The notes beneath the pieces are model-generated. The model was not told the DNA's origin, did no database searches, and worked only from the letters and a program-made list of their open reading frames with translations. A program made the translations under genes and the position numbers. Of a stretch of DNA of 53,188 nt, positions 16,800-25,648 are shown piece after piece. The stretch is from DASPJR01 sp035628505. GTDB lineage: Bacteria > Planctomycetota > SZUA-567 > H5-PLA8. The stretch covers positions 1 to 53,188 of the forward strand of contig DASPJR010000039.1 of NCBI GenBank assembly GCA_035628505.1, in the 5' to 3' direction. Each line of letters opens with the position of its first letter. Positions within the stretch are counted from its first letter, which is position 1.

Positions 16800-17783
16800 A
16801 TGCGGATCTTTCGAGCGATGGCCGATCTTTTCGAACACGATTGCGGCGACCTTCTGGTGCTCGGGCTCGGCAGCTTCGGCGGGCGCATTGCTGCGCGAGG
16901 CGCGGAAGATTCGGGCGAGCTTCACACGCTCAGCTCGGTTCGCTGGAGCGCCGCTCACACGCAGCCGGCGGAATTGATCGCCACGGGTCTTGAAAAGAAG
17001 GTTCTGCTCTCGGCCATCGACGGTCCATTCGCGGCGCAGCGCGCAAAACACAGCGTCGAGCAGCGCCGGCCGGAGATCGCGCGCCTGGTGGAAGGCAAAT
17101 CCTGCGCGCTGATCGTCGCGTCGCTGGCCGAGCCATCGGTGCGAGCGCTCATGCCGCCGCTTGCGCAGGCCATTGCCGAGTCCCGTGACATTTCCGTCTG
17201 TGCCATTCTTGCGGAGCCGGCTCTTCCGGCAGGCCCAACGGCCGATGGCTCCGCCATCGAAACGGCACTCAAAGAGATCAACTTCGCAGCCGACGTGACG
17301 ATTCGCGTCCCGCGCAAGGTCCTGGTTGCAGGAATGGAGCAGGCGCCGGTTGGCGTTCTGCAGTCATCTGCTGAACAGAAAACGCTGCTGCTCGTCCGCA
17401 CGCTTTTGGGAGTCATGTCGCACGAAGCCACAGGCACGCTGAGTATGCAGGCACTGCGCGAGCGCGCGCGCGGGAGCGGAGCGGTGCTTTCAGGGCTGGG
17501 GCTGGCTGATAATGCGGAGAGCGCCGTAGATGCAGCGTTTGCCTCACTCGATCTGGATGCGCAGGCATTTGAGAAAAAGGGTGCGGCGATGGCCGTCCTG
17601 ACCGAGCGTGACATTTCAGCGAGTGAGGCGCAATCCATCATGGAACGCTTCAGAGGCGAAGCGGCGGCGCCCACTGCGTTGATTGCTTTTGCCTCGCACA
17701 ACTCGACCGGCAGCGGCGCGGCCTGTGTAGTGCTGCTGCGCCAGTCGGCAGCGCGAAACGTGGTCTCGCTCTGCGTGCAGTAA
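16800..17783 (+). CDS. Degenerate FtsZ-like protein lacking the tubulin GTP signature
   Basis: This 327-aa protein holds the ftsZ position straight after ftsA. Several blocks can be matched by eye to FtsZ: LVLGLGSFGGRIAARG (19-34) to the first GTPase loop, LAQAIAESRDISVCAIL (121-137) to the helix and strand after the tubulin signature, VTIRVPRKVL (166-175) to the ITIPNDKL region, and LGLADNAESAVDAAFASLDL (233-252) to the GVASGEDRAEEAAEMA region. The GGGTGTG signature is replaced by EPSVRAL (111-117). The catalytic T7 loop Asp/Asn residues are missing (no Asp in 205-235). There is no linker or conserved C-terminal tail. GTP hydrolysis is therefore unlikely. ATG at 16818 is an alternative start. 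Confidence 0.7.
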   Translation: MRIFRAMADLFEHDCGDLLVLGLGSFGGRIAARGAEDSGELHTLSSVRWSAAHTQPAELIATGLEKKVLLSAIDGPFAAQRAKHSVEQRRPEIARLVEGKSCALIVASLAEPSVRALMPPLAQAIAESRDISVCAILAEPALPAGPTADGSAIETALKEINFAADVTIRVPRKVLVAGMEQAPVGVLQSSAEQKTLLLVRTLLGVMSHEATGTLSMQALRERARGSGAVLSGLGLADNAESAVDAAFASLDLDAQAFEKKGAAMAVLTERDISASEAQSIMERFRGEAAAPTALIAFASHNSTGSGAACVVLLRQSAARNVVSLCVQ

Positions 17784-17797
17784 CGACCTCAGCCGTC

Positions 17798-17825
17798 TTG
17801 CCTAATCAGCCTCAAGCAGTAACCT
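17798..17825 (+). promoter_or_regulatory. Candidate sigma70-type promoter for the envelope operon (possible leaderless start)
   Basis: TTGCCT (17798-17803) and TAACCT (17820-17825) are 16 nt apart. The ATG of the GT4 gene is 7 nt after the -10 box, and no Shine-Dalgarno is visible. If real, transcription would begin at or next to the start codon. Confidence 0.35.
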
Positions 17826-17832
17826 AGTTCCG

Positions 17833-18957
17833 ATGGAAAGTCTTTACTCCGTTCATGTTTCGACGGCTAAGTCGTGGCGTGGCGGCGAAAACCAATTGTG
17901 GCTGCTGGCCAGCGGCCTGCTGGCGCGTGGACAGAAGGTCCTGGTCGTCGCCCCGCCAGGCTCTCCTTTATTAGAGCGCTGCCAGGCCGAGAAAATTCCT
18001 GCAAGGGCCATACGCTTCCGCGGTGAAATTGACCCGCTGGGCACGCTGCGGCTGATCAAATTGCTTCGCGCCGAGCGGCCTCATATTCTGCATCTGCACG
18101 ATGGCCATGCCGTCATGCCGGGGCAGCTTGCCGCGCAGGTTTTTTCGCGCGCGAAACTGCGAGTGGTCGCGCACCGCCGCACAGTCTTTGACCTGAAAGG
18201 AAAATGGAAATATAGCGGCCGCGTCGATCGCGTGATCGCGATCAGTGAAGCCGTGCGTGAAAAGCTGAACGCTGCAGGAATCAGCGACAGCCATATCCGC
18301 GTCGTCTACAGCGGGCTTGAATTCCCGCCGGCAGCGGATGCGGCCACCGTGGCTGAATTCCAGCGCCGGCATGGGTTGCCTGCGCGGGAACTGCTCATTG
18401 CGCACGCGGCGGCGTTGACCAGTGAGAAACGGCAGGCGGAGATGCTGCGGGCGCTTGCGCTGGTGAATGAAAAGCTGAAGGCGGCGGGGCATTCGGCCGT
18501 CCATCTGGCTCTGGCGGGAAAGGGCGATCAGGAGCAAGCACTGCGGGAATTGACGCAGTCGCTTGGCCTTTCGTCGTTCGTTCATTTTCTTGGATTTCTG
18601 ACCGACCTGCGGCCGCTGTGGGCAGGCAGTTCACTGGCGCTGTACGCCAGCGAAGCAGAAGGGCTCTGCACGGCTCTGATCGAAGCGCAGGGGGCGGGGC
18701 TTCCGGCGGTGATCACACGAGCGGGCGGGATGGTTGAGGTGGTTAAAGAAGGAGTGACCGGGCTGAGTGTCGCAATCGGCGATGTGAAGGGCCTGGCGGA
18801 GTCGATCCTGAAGCTTATGGCTGAGCCGGCGCTGCGGGAGAACATGTCGGCGGCGGCCAGGGTGCGCATGCGGGAGCTATTTTCGGCCGAAGCGATGGTG
18901 GAAGGCGTATTTAAAGCCTATCGGGAGTTGTGTGAACGGCCTTCAAACGTAAAGTAA
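17833..18957 (+). CDS. GT4-family glycosyltransferase
   Basis: The 374-aa protein is a GT-B fold transferase. It has an N-terminal acceptor domain starting with an SWRGGENQLW motif typical of GT4 enzymes, and a C-terminal donor domain with the EAEGLCTALIEAQGAGLP signature (E-x7-E type) near 274-291. Its position between the dcw cluster and a heptosyltransferase-like gene, followed by LPS export and Kdo genes, suggests a role in LPS core or another surface glycan. Donor and acceptor cannot be read from the sequence. No Shine-Dalgarno precedes the ATG. Confidence 0.88.
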   Translation: MESLYSVHVSTAKSWRGGENQLWLLASGLLARGQKVLVVAPPGSPLLERCQAEKIPARAIRFRGEIDPLGTLRLIKLLRAERPHILHLHDGHAVMPGQLAAQVFSRAKLRVVAHRRTVFDLKGKWKYSGRVDRVIAISEAVREKLNAAGISDSHIRVVYSGLEFPPAADAATVAEFQRRHGLPARELLIAHAAALTSEKRQAEMLRALALVNEKLKAAGHSAVHLALAGKGDQEQALRELTQSLGLSSFVHFLGFLTDLRPLWAGSSLALYASEAEGLCTALIEAQGAGLPAVITRAGGMVEVVKEGVTGLSVAIGDVKGLAESILKLMAEPALRENMSAAARVRMRELFSAEAMVEGVFKAYRELCERPSNVK

Positions 18958-18986
18958 GAGGTTTGGAAAACGAGAAGGGAATAGCA

Positions 18987-20093
18987 GTGATCGGTGGCAG
19001 TCCCAGGATACTTCTGATTCGTCTTTCCGCGTTCGGCGATTGTCTGCACGCGGTGCCGGTGCTTGTTGCGCTCAGGCGGCATTTTCCCAACGCGGAGATC
19101 GGCTGGGCGATCGAAGATCTGTCGTATTCGCTGCTCAAAGAACACCCGATGGTCGATCACTTCCACGTCTTCCCACGCCGCGCGTTCAAGCGTTCGCAGG
19201 GAACGTTCATGGAACGCATGCGATCGGTGCGGCAATTCCGCAAAGATCTTGCCGCTGTAAAATACGAAATAGCCATCGATCTGCAGGGCTTGACCAAGAG
19301 CGGACTGGTGTCCTGGTGGAGCGGCGCCAAGCGGCGCATCGGCTTCAAAGGCGAAGACAGCCGCGAATTCAACATCATATTCAATAACGAACGCGTGGAG
19401 CCGTCGGCGGAAGCTGTTCACGTCGTTGAACGCAATCTCTCGCTGCTGAAGCCGCTAGGCGTGCGGGTTCCGGACAAACCCGAGTGGGTGATGCCCAATT
19501 TCGCGCCCGAAATTCAACAGATGAAGCCGTTCCTGGAAAAATGCGGCCTGATCAACAGCGACGGCCGCGTCAGCCGCTATGCCATCGTCAACCCCGGAGC
19601 GACCTGGTTCACTAAGCGCTGGCCGCCGGAGCAGTTTGGCGAGGTCGCCAAGGGCCTCATTTCAAGGCACGGCCTTTCCGTCGTCATTCCCTGGGCCGGA
19701 GCCGATGAGATGAAGGCGGCGCAGGTGATCGCGGGCATCGCCGGGAAGGGCGCGTTCGTTGCTCCGGACACGGACCTTCGCCAGCTCGCGGCATTGACTC
19801 AGCAGGCCGTGCTCTTTGTCGGCAACGATACGGGTCCGCTGCATCTGGCCGTGGCGTTCAACGTGTGCTCGGTGGCCGTGTTCGGCGCGACCGATCCCCT
19901 GCGCAACGGACCGTACGGCTCCATGCACCGCATGCAGACCGGCGGCGTCGATTGCCATCCCTGCTGGAAGACCACGTGCGAACGCAAAGACCGCGCGTGC
20001 CTGACCTGGGTTACTCCTGAAGTGGTGCTCACCAGCTGCGCCCATGTGCTCAAGCGCATTGAAAACGGCAGCGGGAACGCGGCCGCATGCTGA
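18987..20093 (+). CDS. GT9-family glycosyltransferase (heptosyltransferase-like)
   Basis: GT9 enzymes such as WaaC and WaaF add heptose to the LPS core in the cytoplasm. Seen here are the N-terminal RILLIRLSAFGD motif, the NPGATWFTKRWPPEQF block, FVGNDTGPLHLA, and a C-terminal Cys-rich segment (CHPCWKTTC) found in many heptosyltransferase-like proteins. GTG 18987 is chosen because GAAGGGA lies about 7 nt upstream; TTG at 18963 is in frame and would add eight residues. It follows the GT4 gene closely, and its last 7 nt overlap the LptFG start. The exact sugar is unknown. Confidence 0.88.
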   Translation: MIGGSPRILLIRLSAFGDCLHAVPVLVALRRHFPNAEIGWAIEDLSYSLLKEHPMVDHFHVFPRRAFKRSQGTFMERMRSVRQFRKDLAAVKYEIAIDLQGLTKSGLVSWWSGAKRRIGFKGEDSREFNIIFNNERVEPSAEAVHVVERNLSLLKPLGVRVPDKPEWVMPNFAPEIQQMKPFLEKCGLINSDGRVSRYAIVNPGATWFTKRWPPEQFGEVAKGLISRHGLSVVIPWAGADEMKAAQVIAGIAGKGAFVAPDTDLRQLAALTQQAVLFVGNDTGPLHLAVAFNVCSVAVFGATDPLRNGPYGSMHRMQTGGVDCHPCWKTTCERKDRACLTWVTPEVVLTSCAHVLKRIENGSGNAAAC

Positions 20094-22762
20094 GAATCTT
20101 CCGTTCCTGGACATTGCAGCGCTACGTACTTGGCGAGTTCGCGATTTCGTTCGTTCTCGCCGTGACGGCCTGTACCCTGCTGATGCTGCTCGGCGTTTTC
20201 TTCATGAAGGCTGCCGATTATGAAGAATTTGGCGTCACGACCGGGCAGGTCGCGATGCTCTTTCCGTACCTGCTGCCGCGCGCGCTTTCGTGGGCCATTC
20301 CGCCCGCGGCGATGATCGCGGTGACGACGGTCTTCGGGCGGCTCTCGGCTGAAAATGAAATCATCGCCGCGCAGGCCGGAGGCGCGCCGCTGCGCGTGCT
20401 GGCCTTCCCAATTCTGATCGCCGGATTGCTGCTCTCGGGCTTCTGCCTGTGGTGCAACCAGGGCCTGCTGAGCTGGGGCAACTCAACGATCCGCAATGAA
20501 ATTTTCAAGCTCGATAAGCCCGAGTTCTTCACGAACCTGGAGCGGCCCGGGAACAGCGTGCCGCTCAAGCCTGAGGGCGGCGGGGTTGTTCACATCAACT
20601 GGCTGCCACACGAAAAGGACGAGAAAACGGGGCAGATCCGCCGGCCCATCCACATTGCTTACTTTCAAAATCAGGACGTCGGCCAGACGGTGCTCGCGCG
20701 CGACTACACTGCCGATCCCAGCCAGGTCGACCAGTTCGGCTCACGCATTCTCGTTCTGACGCTCAAAGATGCGCAGGTTTTCGGAGAGCGCCAGCCGCAG
20801 AGCGGCGCGGGAGGAACCAACCGCCCGAATCTGTCGGACATGCAGTCCTTCTGTAAGGAATTCACGCTGCAGATTACCCTGCCGCGTCCCAGTAAATTGC
20901 TGGACCTCGGCAAGACACGCGGCGAAGTGGGCTGGTGGGATAATTACGAACAGGCGGAGCTGATCAAGAACAGCCGACATGCGCGCCACCATTTCATGCT
21001 ACAGCGCGCTGCGGAGTTCGGCGCGCATGCGGTGGCTGGATCGCCTGCCGACGCAGCCGCGCCGCTGCTGGCGGCGCAGTCCTGGAACGAAGCGCGCATC
21101 GCGTCTGAAGCAGCGTATGGAACCGGCGGCGCGCGCGATCGCGCCAACGCCGAAGAAGCCGAATGCTACCGCAAGCTGGGCCTCAGCTTCCTGCCGCTGT
21201 CCACGGTGATCCTGGGAATCGGACTGGGCTTGCTGGTGCGCAAGAGCGCGCGGTTAATTGGCTTTATGCTGGGCCTGCTCGTTTACGCTCTCCTTTATTA
21301 TCCGATGATGATCGTCAGCAAGGAGATGGTGCGCGGAGGCCTGCTGCCGCTCTGGGCGCTGTTCATCCCCAATGCCGTGCTGCTGCTGATGGGTTACGTA
21401 CTCTGGCGTGCCTACGAGCGCGGCTGGCTGGAGAATATTTCAAGCTGGCTCTCAAGTGTCATTCAAAGCGTGGTGGATTGGCGCGAAGCCTTCTCGAAGC
21501 CGCTGGAAAGTTTAAGCGGCGTGGTGCGCCGGTTCGGATTTGCGTTATTCCGGGGTAAGACAGACGGCTACATCACCGGATCGTTCGTTGCGCCGCTGTT
21601 TGTGGTGCTGCTCTCCGTATCGGCTATCCGCGTCACGCTGGATCTGTTTCAGCACGGCGAGGAAGTCATCGACGGCATCCAGCGCGCGGCCGAACCGCTC
21701 GACGGCATCAAGCGCACACAGGCGCAGGCGGTGGTCGATGTGTTCTCGTACTACGGCATCCGCGCGCTGGAGATGATCTGCGACATTCTACCCCTGCTGA
21801 TCCTGCTCGCGGGTGTGCTGTGCGTCACGGCGATCGTGCGCAACAATGAACACCTGATTTTCAAGTCGTCGGGAATCCGCCTGCAACGCGCCTTCCGTCC
21901 GATCATCGCGACGACGCTGATGCTTTCACTTGCCGTGACGGCGATGCGCGAGACATGTATGCCGGCGCTGATCATGACGCGCGATTACTTAAAGCCGCTC
22001 GTCTATCACCGCAATCCCGCGCCGACCGCGCTGGCTATTCACACGGTCGATTCCGAGAACCGGCCCGTGCTGTTCCAGATGAGCCAGTATTCATCGACGA
22101 AGCGCGAGGGAACGGCGCTGCGCATTTACCACCTGGGCCGGGACGAGCGCACTCCGGTGATCACTGCCGACAAGGCGTACTGGGACGGCACAGCCTGGAA
22201 GCTGCGAACCGACACGCACAAACTCGTGGCATTTAATTCCAGGCAGCCGCAGCTGCCGAAGGATCCGGCATCACGCTTTGCGCCGCACGGCTATCTGATT
22301 TCGTACAGCAGCGAAGGCCATGCCGGCGCCGCGCCGCAGCCCGACGGCGAGATCCGGCAGGTGCGCACGCAGAAAAAGCCGATAGCCGAATGGCGCGGTG
22401 CAGTCACGCCGGCATTTCTGGAGAGCGAGCGGCTCGGATCGGGCGTCATGGGCCTGACCGAACTGCAGGCCGCCAGCCGCGTGAAGCCGGAGCTGAATGT
22501 GGAATGGTGGCGGCGCATTTCCGAATGGACGCTGGCTGTCTTCCTGCTGTGGCTGACCATTCCGCTGCTGGTCAGCGAGGTTCGCGGGCCGTTCATGGGC
22601 GTGGCGCTGAGCATCCTTCTGGGCGGAATGTCGTGGGCGCTGACGGTCGCCTGCACTGAAGCAGGCCGCACGGGCGCGTGGCCGAGTTTCGCACCACTCT
22701 TTCCGCCGATTCTTTTCCTGGTGCTCGGCAGCATTACCTATTATCGCAAGATGCCGACGTGA
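20087..22762 (+). CDS. LptF-LptG fusion, LPS export ABC transporter permease
   Basis: LptF and LptG are normally two separate proteins of about 360 aa that form the membrane part of the LptB2FG LPS extractor. This 891-aa reading frame holds two YjgP/YjgQ-type units. Lobe 1 (about 12-440) has three membrane helices, a periplasmic region (about 125-365) and three more helices. Lobe 2 (about 493-890) repeats this arrangement. Both contain the cytoplasmic coupling-helix region after helix 2 (RLSAENEIIAAQAGG at 85-99; RNNEHLIFKSSGIRLQ at 585-600). No stop or frameshift is seen in the linker (about 441-492). The start overlaps the GT9 stop. A single polypeptide doing both jobs is the simplest reading. 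Confidence 0.88.
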   Translation: MLRIFRSWTLQRYVLGEFAISFVLAVTACTLLMLLGVFFMKAADYEEFGVTTGQVAMLFPYLLPRALSWAIPPAAMIAVTTVFGRLSAENEIIAAQAGGAPLRVLAFPILIAGLLLSGFCLWCNQGLLSWGNSTIRNEIFKLDKPEFFTNLERPGNSVPLKPEGGGVVHINWLPHEKDEKTGQIRRPIHIAYFQNQDVGQTVLARDYTADPSQVDQFGSRILVLTLKDAQVFGERQPQSGAGGTNRPNLSDMQSFCKEFTLQITLPRPSKLLDLGKTRGEVGWWDNYEQAELIKNSRHARHHFMLQRAAEFGAHAVAGSPADAAAPLLAAQSWNEARIASEAAYGTGGARDRANAEEAECYRKLGLSFLPLSTVILGIGLGLLVRKSARLIGFMLGLLVYALLYYPMMIVSKEMVRGGLLPLWALFIPNAVLLLMGYVLWRAYERGWLENISSWLSSVIQSVVDWREAFSKPLESLSGVVRRFGFALFRGKTDGYITGSFVAPLFVVLLSVSAIRVTLDLFQHGEEVIDGIQRAAEPLDGIKRTQAQAVVDVFSYYGIRALEMICDILPLLILLAGVLCVTAIVRNNEHLIFKSSGIRLQRAFRPIIATTLMLSLAVTAMRETCMPALIMTRDYLKPLVYHRNPAPTALAIHTVDSENRPVLFQMSQYSSTKREGTALRIYHLGRDERTPVITADKAYWDGTAWKLRTDTHKLVAFNSRQPQLPKDPASRFAPHGYLISYSSEGHAGAAPQPDGEIRQVRTQKKPIAEWRGAVTPAFLESERLGSGVMGLTELQAASRVKPELNVEWWRRISEWTLAVFLLWLTIPLLVSEVRGPFMGVALSILLGGMSWALTVACTEAGRTGAWPSFAPLFPPILFLVLGSITYYRKMPT

Positions 22763-22763
22763 G

Positions 22764-22792
22764 TTGATCTCGCTCGCCGCGCAGCCTAAAAT
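22764..22792 (+). promoter_or_regulatory. Candidate sigma70-type promoter for the PolX-like gene (possible leaderless start)
   Basis: TTGATC (22764-22769) and TAAAAT (22787-22792) have 17-nt spacing, close to consensus. The ATG is 6 nt after the -10 box, so the mRNA would start at the AUG. There is no Shine-Dalgarno. Confidence 0.5.
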
Positions 22793-22798
22793 TTCTGC

Positions 22799-24502
22799 AT
22801 GACTCCTCTCGATGCGAACGCGGTCTCGCGGCTTCTGATTGAAATCGGCCGGCGCCTGGAACTGGCCGGTGAATCACCGTTCAAGTTCCGGGCCTACTAC
22901 AAGGCCGCAGAAAATCTAATGGCTCTGACTGAGCCGATTTCTGACATCATCGCACGCGGAAAGCTCCGCGAGATTCCGGGTGTGGGCGAGGCCATCGCCG
23001 AAAAGATCATCAAGCTGCACCGCACCGGAACGCACCCGACGCTGGAGCTCATGCGCGAGCAGGTGCCCGCGAGCGTGCTGGAAATGTTTGGCATTCCGGG
23101 ACTGGGTGCCAGGCGCATTGCGATCCTGCATGCCGAGCTGAACATCACCGACCTGGCGGCGCTGGAAGAGGCATGCAAGGCTGGAAAACTGGAGGCGTGC
23201 AAGGGGCTGGGCGCCGCAATTCAGAAAAAAATCCTGCAGGGCCTCGAGTTCATGCGCAAAGGCTCCGGCCTGCGGCACATGGACGATGCCGACACGCTTC
23301 TGCGCGCGGCGTGCGCAAATCTGCAGAAATCACACGCGGACTTGAAGCGCATCGTTCCAGCCGGCGCCTCACGCCGCGGCTGCGAACTGGTGGATGAGCT
23401 CGTGATCGTCGCGCAGAACAGCGGCCAGGAGATTGAGTTCAACAAGGACTTGCGGCTGATCGTCAGCGACGAAGCGCATTATGGTGTGAAGCTGCTGTTT
23501 GCGACGGGCTCGAGCGATCATCTGGAACTCCTCGCCGCACACGCAAAGGCGCTGGGCTTCCGGCTCGACGAAAACGGCCTGTTTAATGAGAAGTCATCTC
23601 GAGTGCCGAAGGGCGAAGTGCTCTGCAAAGACGAGCGCGACGTGTATGCCGCGCTTGAGCTCCCCTTCATCGAGCCCGAACTGCGTGAGGGCCGCGCGCT
23701 TGCCGGCGAGAAAAATGAAATCGAATGTGCGAAAAAGAACAAGCTGCCGCGCTTAGTCGGTCTTGCTGATATCCGCGGCATCCTGCACAGCCACACCGAG
23801 TTCTCCGACGGCTCGGAGACACTCGCGACCATGGCCGAGGCCACGCGCGAGCGCGGATATTTTTATTACGGCGTTGCGGATCATTCGAAATCGGCGGCGT
23901 ACGCAGGCGGCTTGAAAGAAGAGGAGATTGCCGCGCAGCACAAGCTGGCCGACGAGCTCAATGCGGAATACGCGCGCAGCAAAACAACGTTCCGCATATT
24001 CAAAGGCATCGAATCGGACATACTCGAAGACGGTTCGCTGGATTACTCCGATTCAGTCCTGAAGACATTCGATTTCATCGTCGCCAGCGTGCACAGCCGT
24101 TTCACGCTCAAGCGCGACGCGCAGACGCAGCGGCTGATCAACGCGGTGTCGCATCCGCGCACGACCATTCTCGGACACATGACCGGACGCCTGCTTCTGC
24201 GCCGCGAGCCGTACGACGTAGATGTCGATGCCGTTCTGCGGGCGTGCGCAAAGAATGGTGTGGTGGTCGAGATCAACGCAAATCCGTACCGGCTGGACGT
24301 CGACTGGCGCTTTCACCAGCGCGCGCTCGAGCTTGGCTGCATGCTCAGCATAAACCCCGACGCACATTCGATCTCGGAGCTGGATCTGACCCAGTGGGGC
24401 GTGCGCATGGCCCGTAAGGGCGGCGTGCCGAAAGAGCGCGTGCTCAACTGCATGGAACTGGATGCAATCAGCGAGTACTTTGCACGGCGGCGCGCGCGCT
24501 GA
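22799..24502 (+). CDS. PolX-family protein with damaged polymerase site and intact PHP domain
   Basis: Bacterial PolX proteins combine a family X DNA polymerase with a C-terminal PHP nuclease and act in base-excision repair. The 567-aa length is typical. Two helix-hairpin-helix motifs (about 59-70 and 99-110) are present. At the polymerase active site the family motif GS-x-RR...GD-x-D reads GASRR (189-193)...DELV: the two catalytic Asp positions are Glu200 and Val202, while the third (D217, in KDLRLI) remains. The PHP part (about 322-560) keeps HSHTEFSDG, ADHS, GIESDIL, ASVHS, GHMTGR and NPDAHS. Nuclease without polymerase is inferred. The gene lies between LPS genes without an obvious link. 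Confidence 0.9.
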   Translation: MTPLDANAVSRLLIEIGRRLELAGESPFKFRAYYKAAENLMALTEPISDIIARGKLREIPGVGEAIAEKIIKLHRTGTHPTLELMREQVPASVLEMFGIPGLGARRIAILHAELNITDLAALEEACKAGKLEACKGLGAAIQKKILQGLEFMRKGSGLRHMDDADTLLRAACANLQKSHADLKRIVPAGASRRGCELVDELVIVAQNSGQEIEFNKDLRLIVSDEAHYGVKLLFATGSSDHLELLAAHAKALGFRLDENGLFNEKSSRVPKGEVLCKDERDVYAALELPFIEPELREGRALAGEKNEIECAKKNKLPRLVGLADIRGILHSHTEFSDGSETLATMAEATRERGYFYYGVADHSKSAAYAGGLKEEEIAAQHKLADELNAEYARSKTTFRIFKGIESDILEDGSLDYSDSVLKTFDFIVASVHSRFTLKRDAQTQRLINAVSHPRTTILGHMTGRLLLRREPYDVDVDAVLRACAKNGVVVEINANPYRLDVDWRFHQRALELGCMLSINPDAHSISELDLTQWGVRMARKGGVPKERVLNCMELDAISEYFARRRAR

Positions 24503-24643
24503 AGACGGCTTCAACTATCGTCTTGCTCCGCTTGAGTCTCCGCCCGCTTCTCGTAAACTCCTTGCCTTCGAATTGTTGAAGGAGCCGGCCTGCTGGGCCG
24601 TCTGTTTTCTCAATCCCGAGAGTGCATCCCGGAGCATGCGGTT

Positions 24644-25648
24644 TTGAAGATCAGCGCCAATGAAAAGCCGGTGATAAGAGCGCCGAAGTCTGCCTCGGTG
24701 GACCTCGACTACGCGCGCGAGGTCATACGCTGCGAAGCGCGCGCTGTCGCGTCGCTTGAAAAGCGCATCAGCGCCGATTTCAGCACCGCTGCCAGCGCGA
24801 TCCTGAGTCTCTCTGCCGCTGGACGCGTCGTTGTCGCGGGCATGGGCAAAGCAGGCGTGATCGCGCAGAAAATCGCGGCAACGTTTGCCTCGACGGGGAC
24901 GCCGGCGCTTTTCATGCATCCGGCCGAGGCAGTTCATGGCGACCTGGGCATGGTGACAGCGCAGGATATTGTGCTTGCGATTTCAAATTCTGGCGAGACC
25001 GAAGAACTGCTGCGCCTGCTGCCGACGCTCAAGCATATCCGCTGCCGCCTGATCGCGATCAGCTCGTCGCGCGATTCGTCGCTTGGCCGCGCCGCCGATG
25101 TGGTTCTGGAAATCGGCCGCCTGGAAGAACCCTGTCCGCTGCGCATGGCGCCGAGCGCCTCCACGACGGCGATGCTGGCCATGGGCGATGCGCTGGCGCT
25201 GGCCGTCCTCAAAGCTCGGGGTTTTACACAGGAAGATTTTGCCAAGCTTCACCCCGCCGGATCGCTCGGCAAGAAAATGATGCGTGTGGTTGACGCGATG
25301 CGCCGTGACGACCGCATGGTTGAAGTGACTGAAGATGTCACCGTCGGCCAGGCTCTGGCGCTGATGGCCCGGCCGCCGCGAAACGGCGCGGCGATCATCG
25401 TCGACAACGCCGGCCGGCTTCGCGGCATTTTCACGCACGGCGATTTCGGCCGGCTGGTGCTGACGCGGCCGCAAACGATCAGCGACCCGATCGGCCAGCA
25501 CATGACCAGCCCGTGCAAATCGATTCAGAGCGACGCGCTGGTCGTCGATGCGCAGCAACTCATGCACGCCAGCCGCATCAATGCGCTTCCGGTGATCGAC
25601 AAGCAGCGGAAGGTGCTGGGCCTGCTCGACATTCAGGACCTGGTCTGA
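24644..25648 (+). CDS. kdsD: D-arabinose-5-phosphate isomerase KdsD
   Basis: KdsD converts ribulose-5-phosphate to arabinose-5-phosphate, the first step to Kdo. The 334-aa protein has an N-terminal SIS sugar-isomerase domain (SNSGETEELL, SASTTAMLAMGDALA, KLHPAGSLGKKM) and two C-terminal CBS domains (about 205-334), the usual KdsD/KpsF layout. The start is TTG 24644, with GGAG 9 nt upstream. The 141-nt spacer before it holds no recognised feature. It is coupled to kdsC by a TGATG overlap, so the two Kdo genes and the next two LPS-transport-like genes probably form one operon. Confidence 0.95.
   Translation: MKISANEKPVIRAPKSASVDLDYAREVIRCEARAVASLEKRISADFSTAASAILSLSAAGRVVVAGMGKAGVIAQKIAATFASTGTPALFMHPAEAVHGDLGMVTAQDIVLAISNSGETEELLRLLPTLKHIRCRLIAISSSRDSSLGRAADVVLEIGRLEEPCPLRMAPSASTTAMLAMGDALALAVLKARGFTQEDFAKLHPAGSLGKKMMRVVDAMRRDDRMVEVTEDVTVGQALALMARPPRNGAAIIVDNAGRLRGIFTHGDFGRLVLTRPQTISDPIGQHMTSPCKSIQSDALVVDAQQLMHASRINALPVIDKQRKVLGLLDIQDLV

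Noticed and set aside
16800..17783. The FtsZ-like gene as an ordinary pseudogene
   Set aside because: The frame is intact over 327 codons, and the lost motifs are clean substitutions rather than frameshifts or stops.
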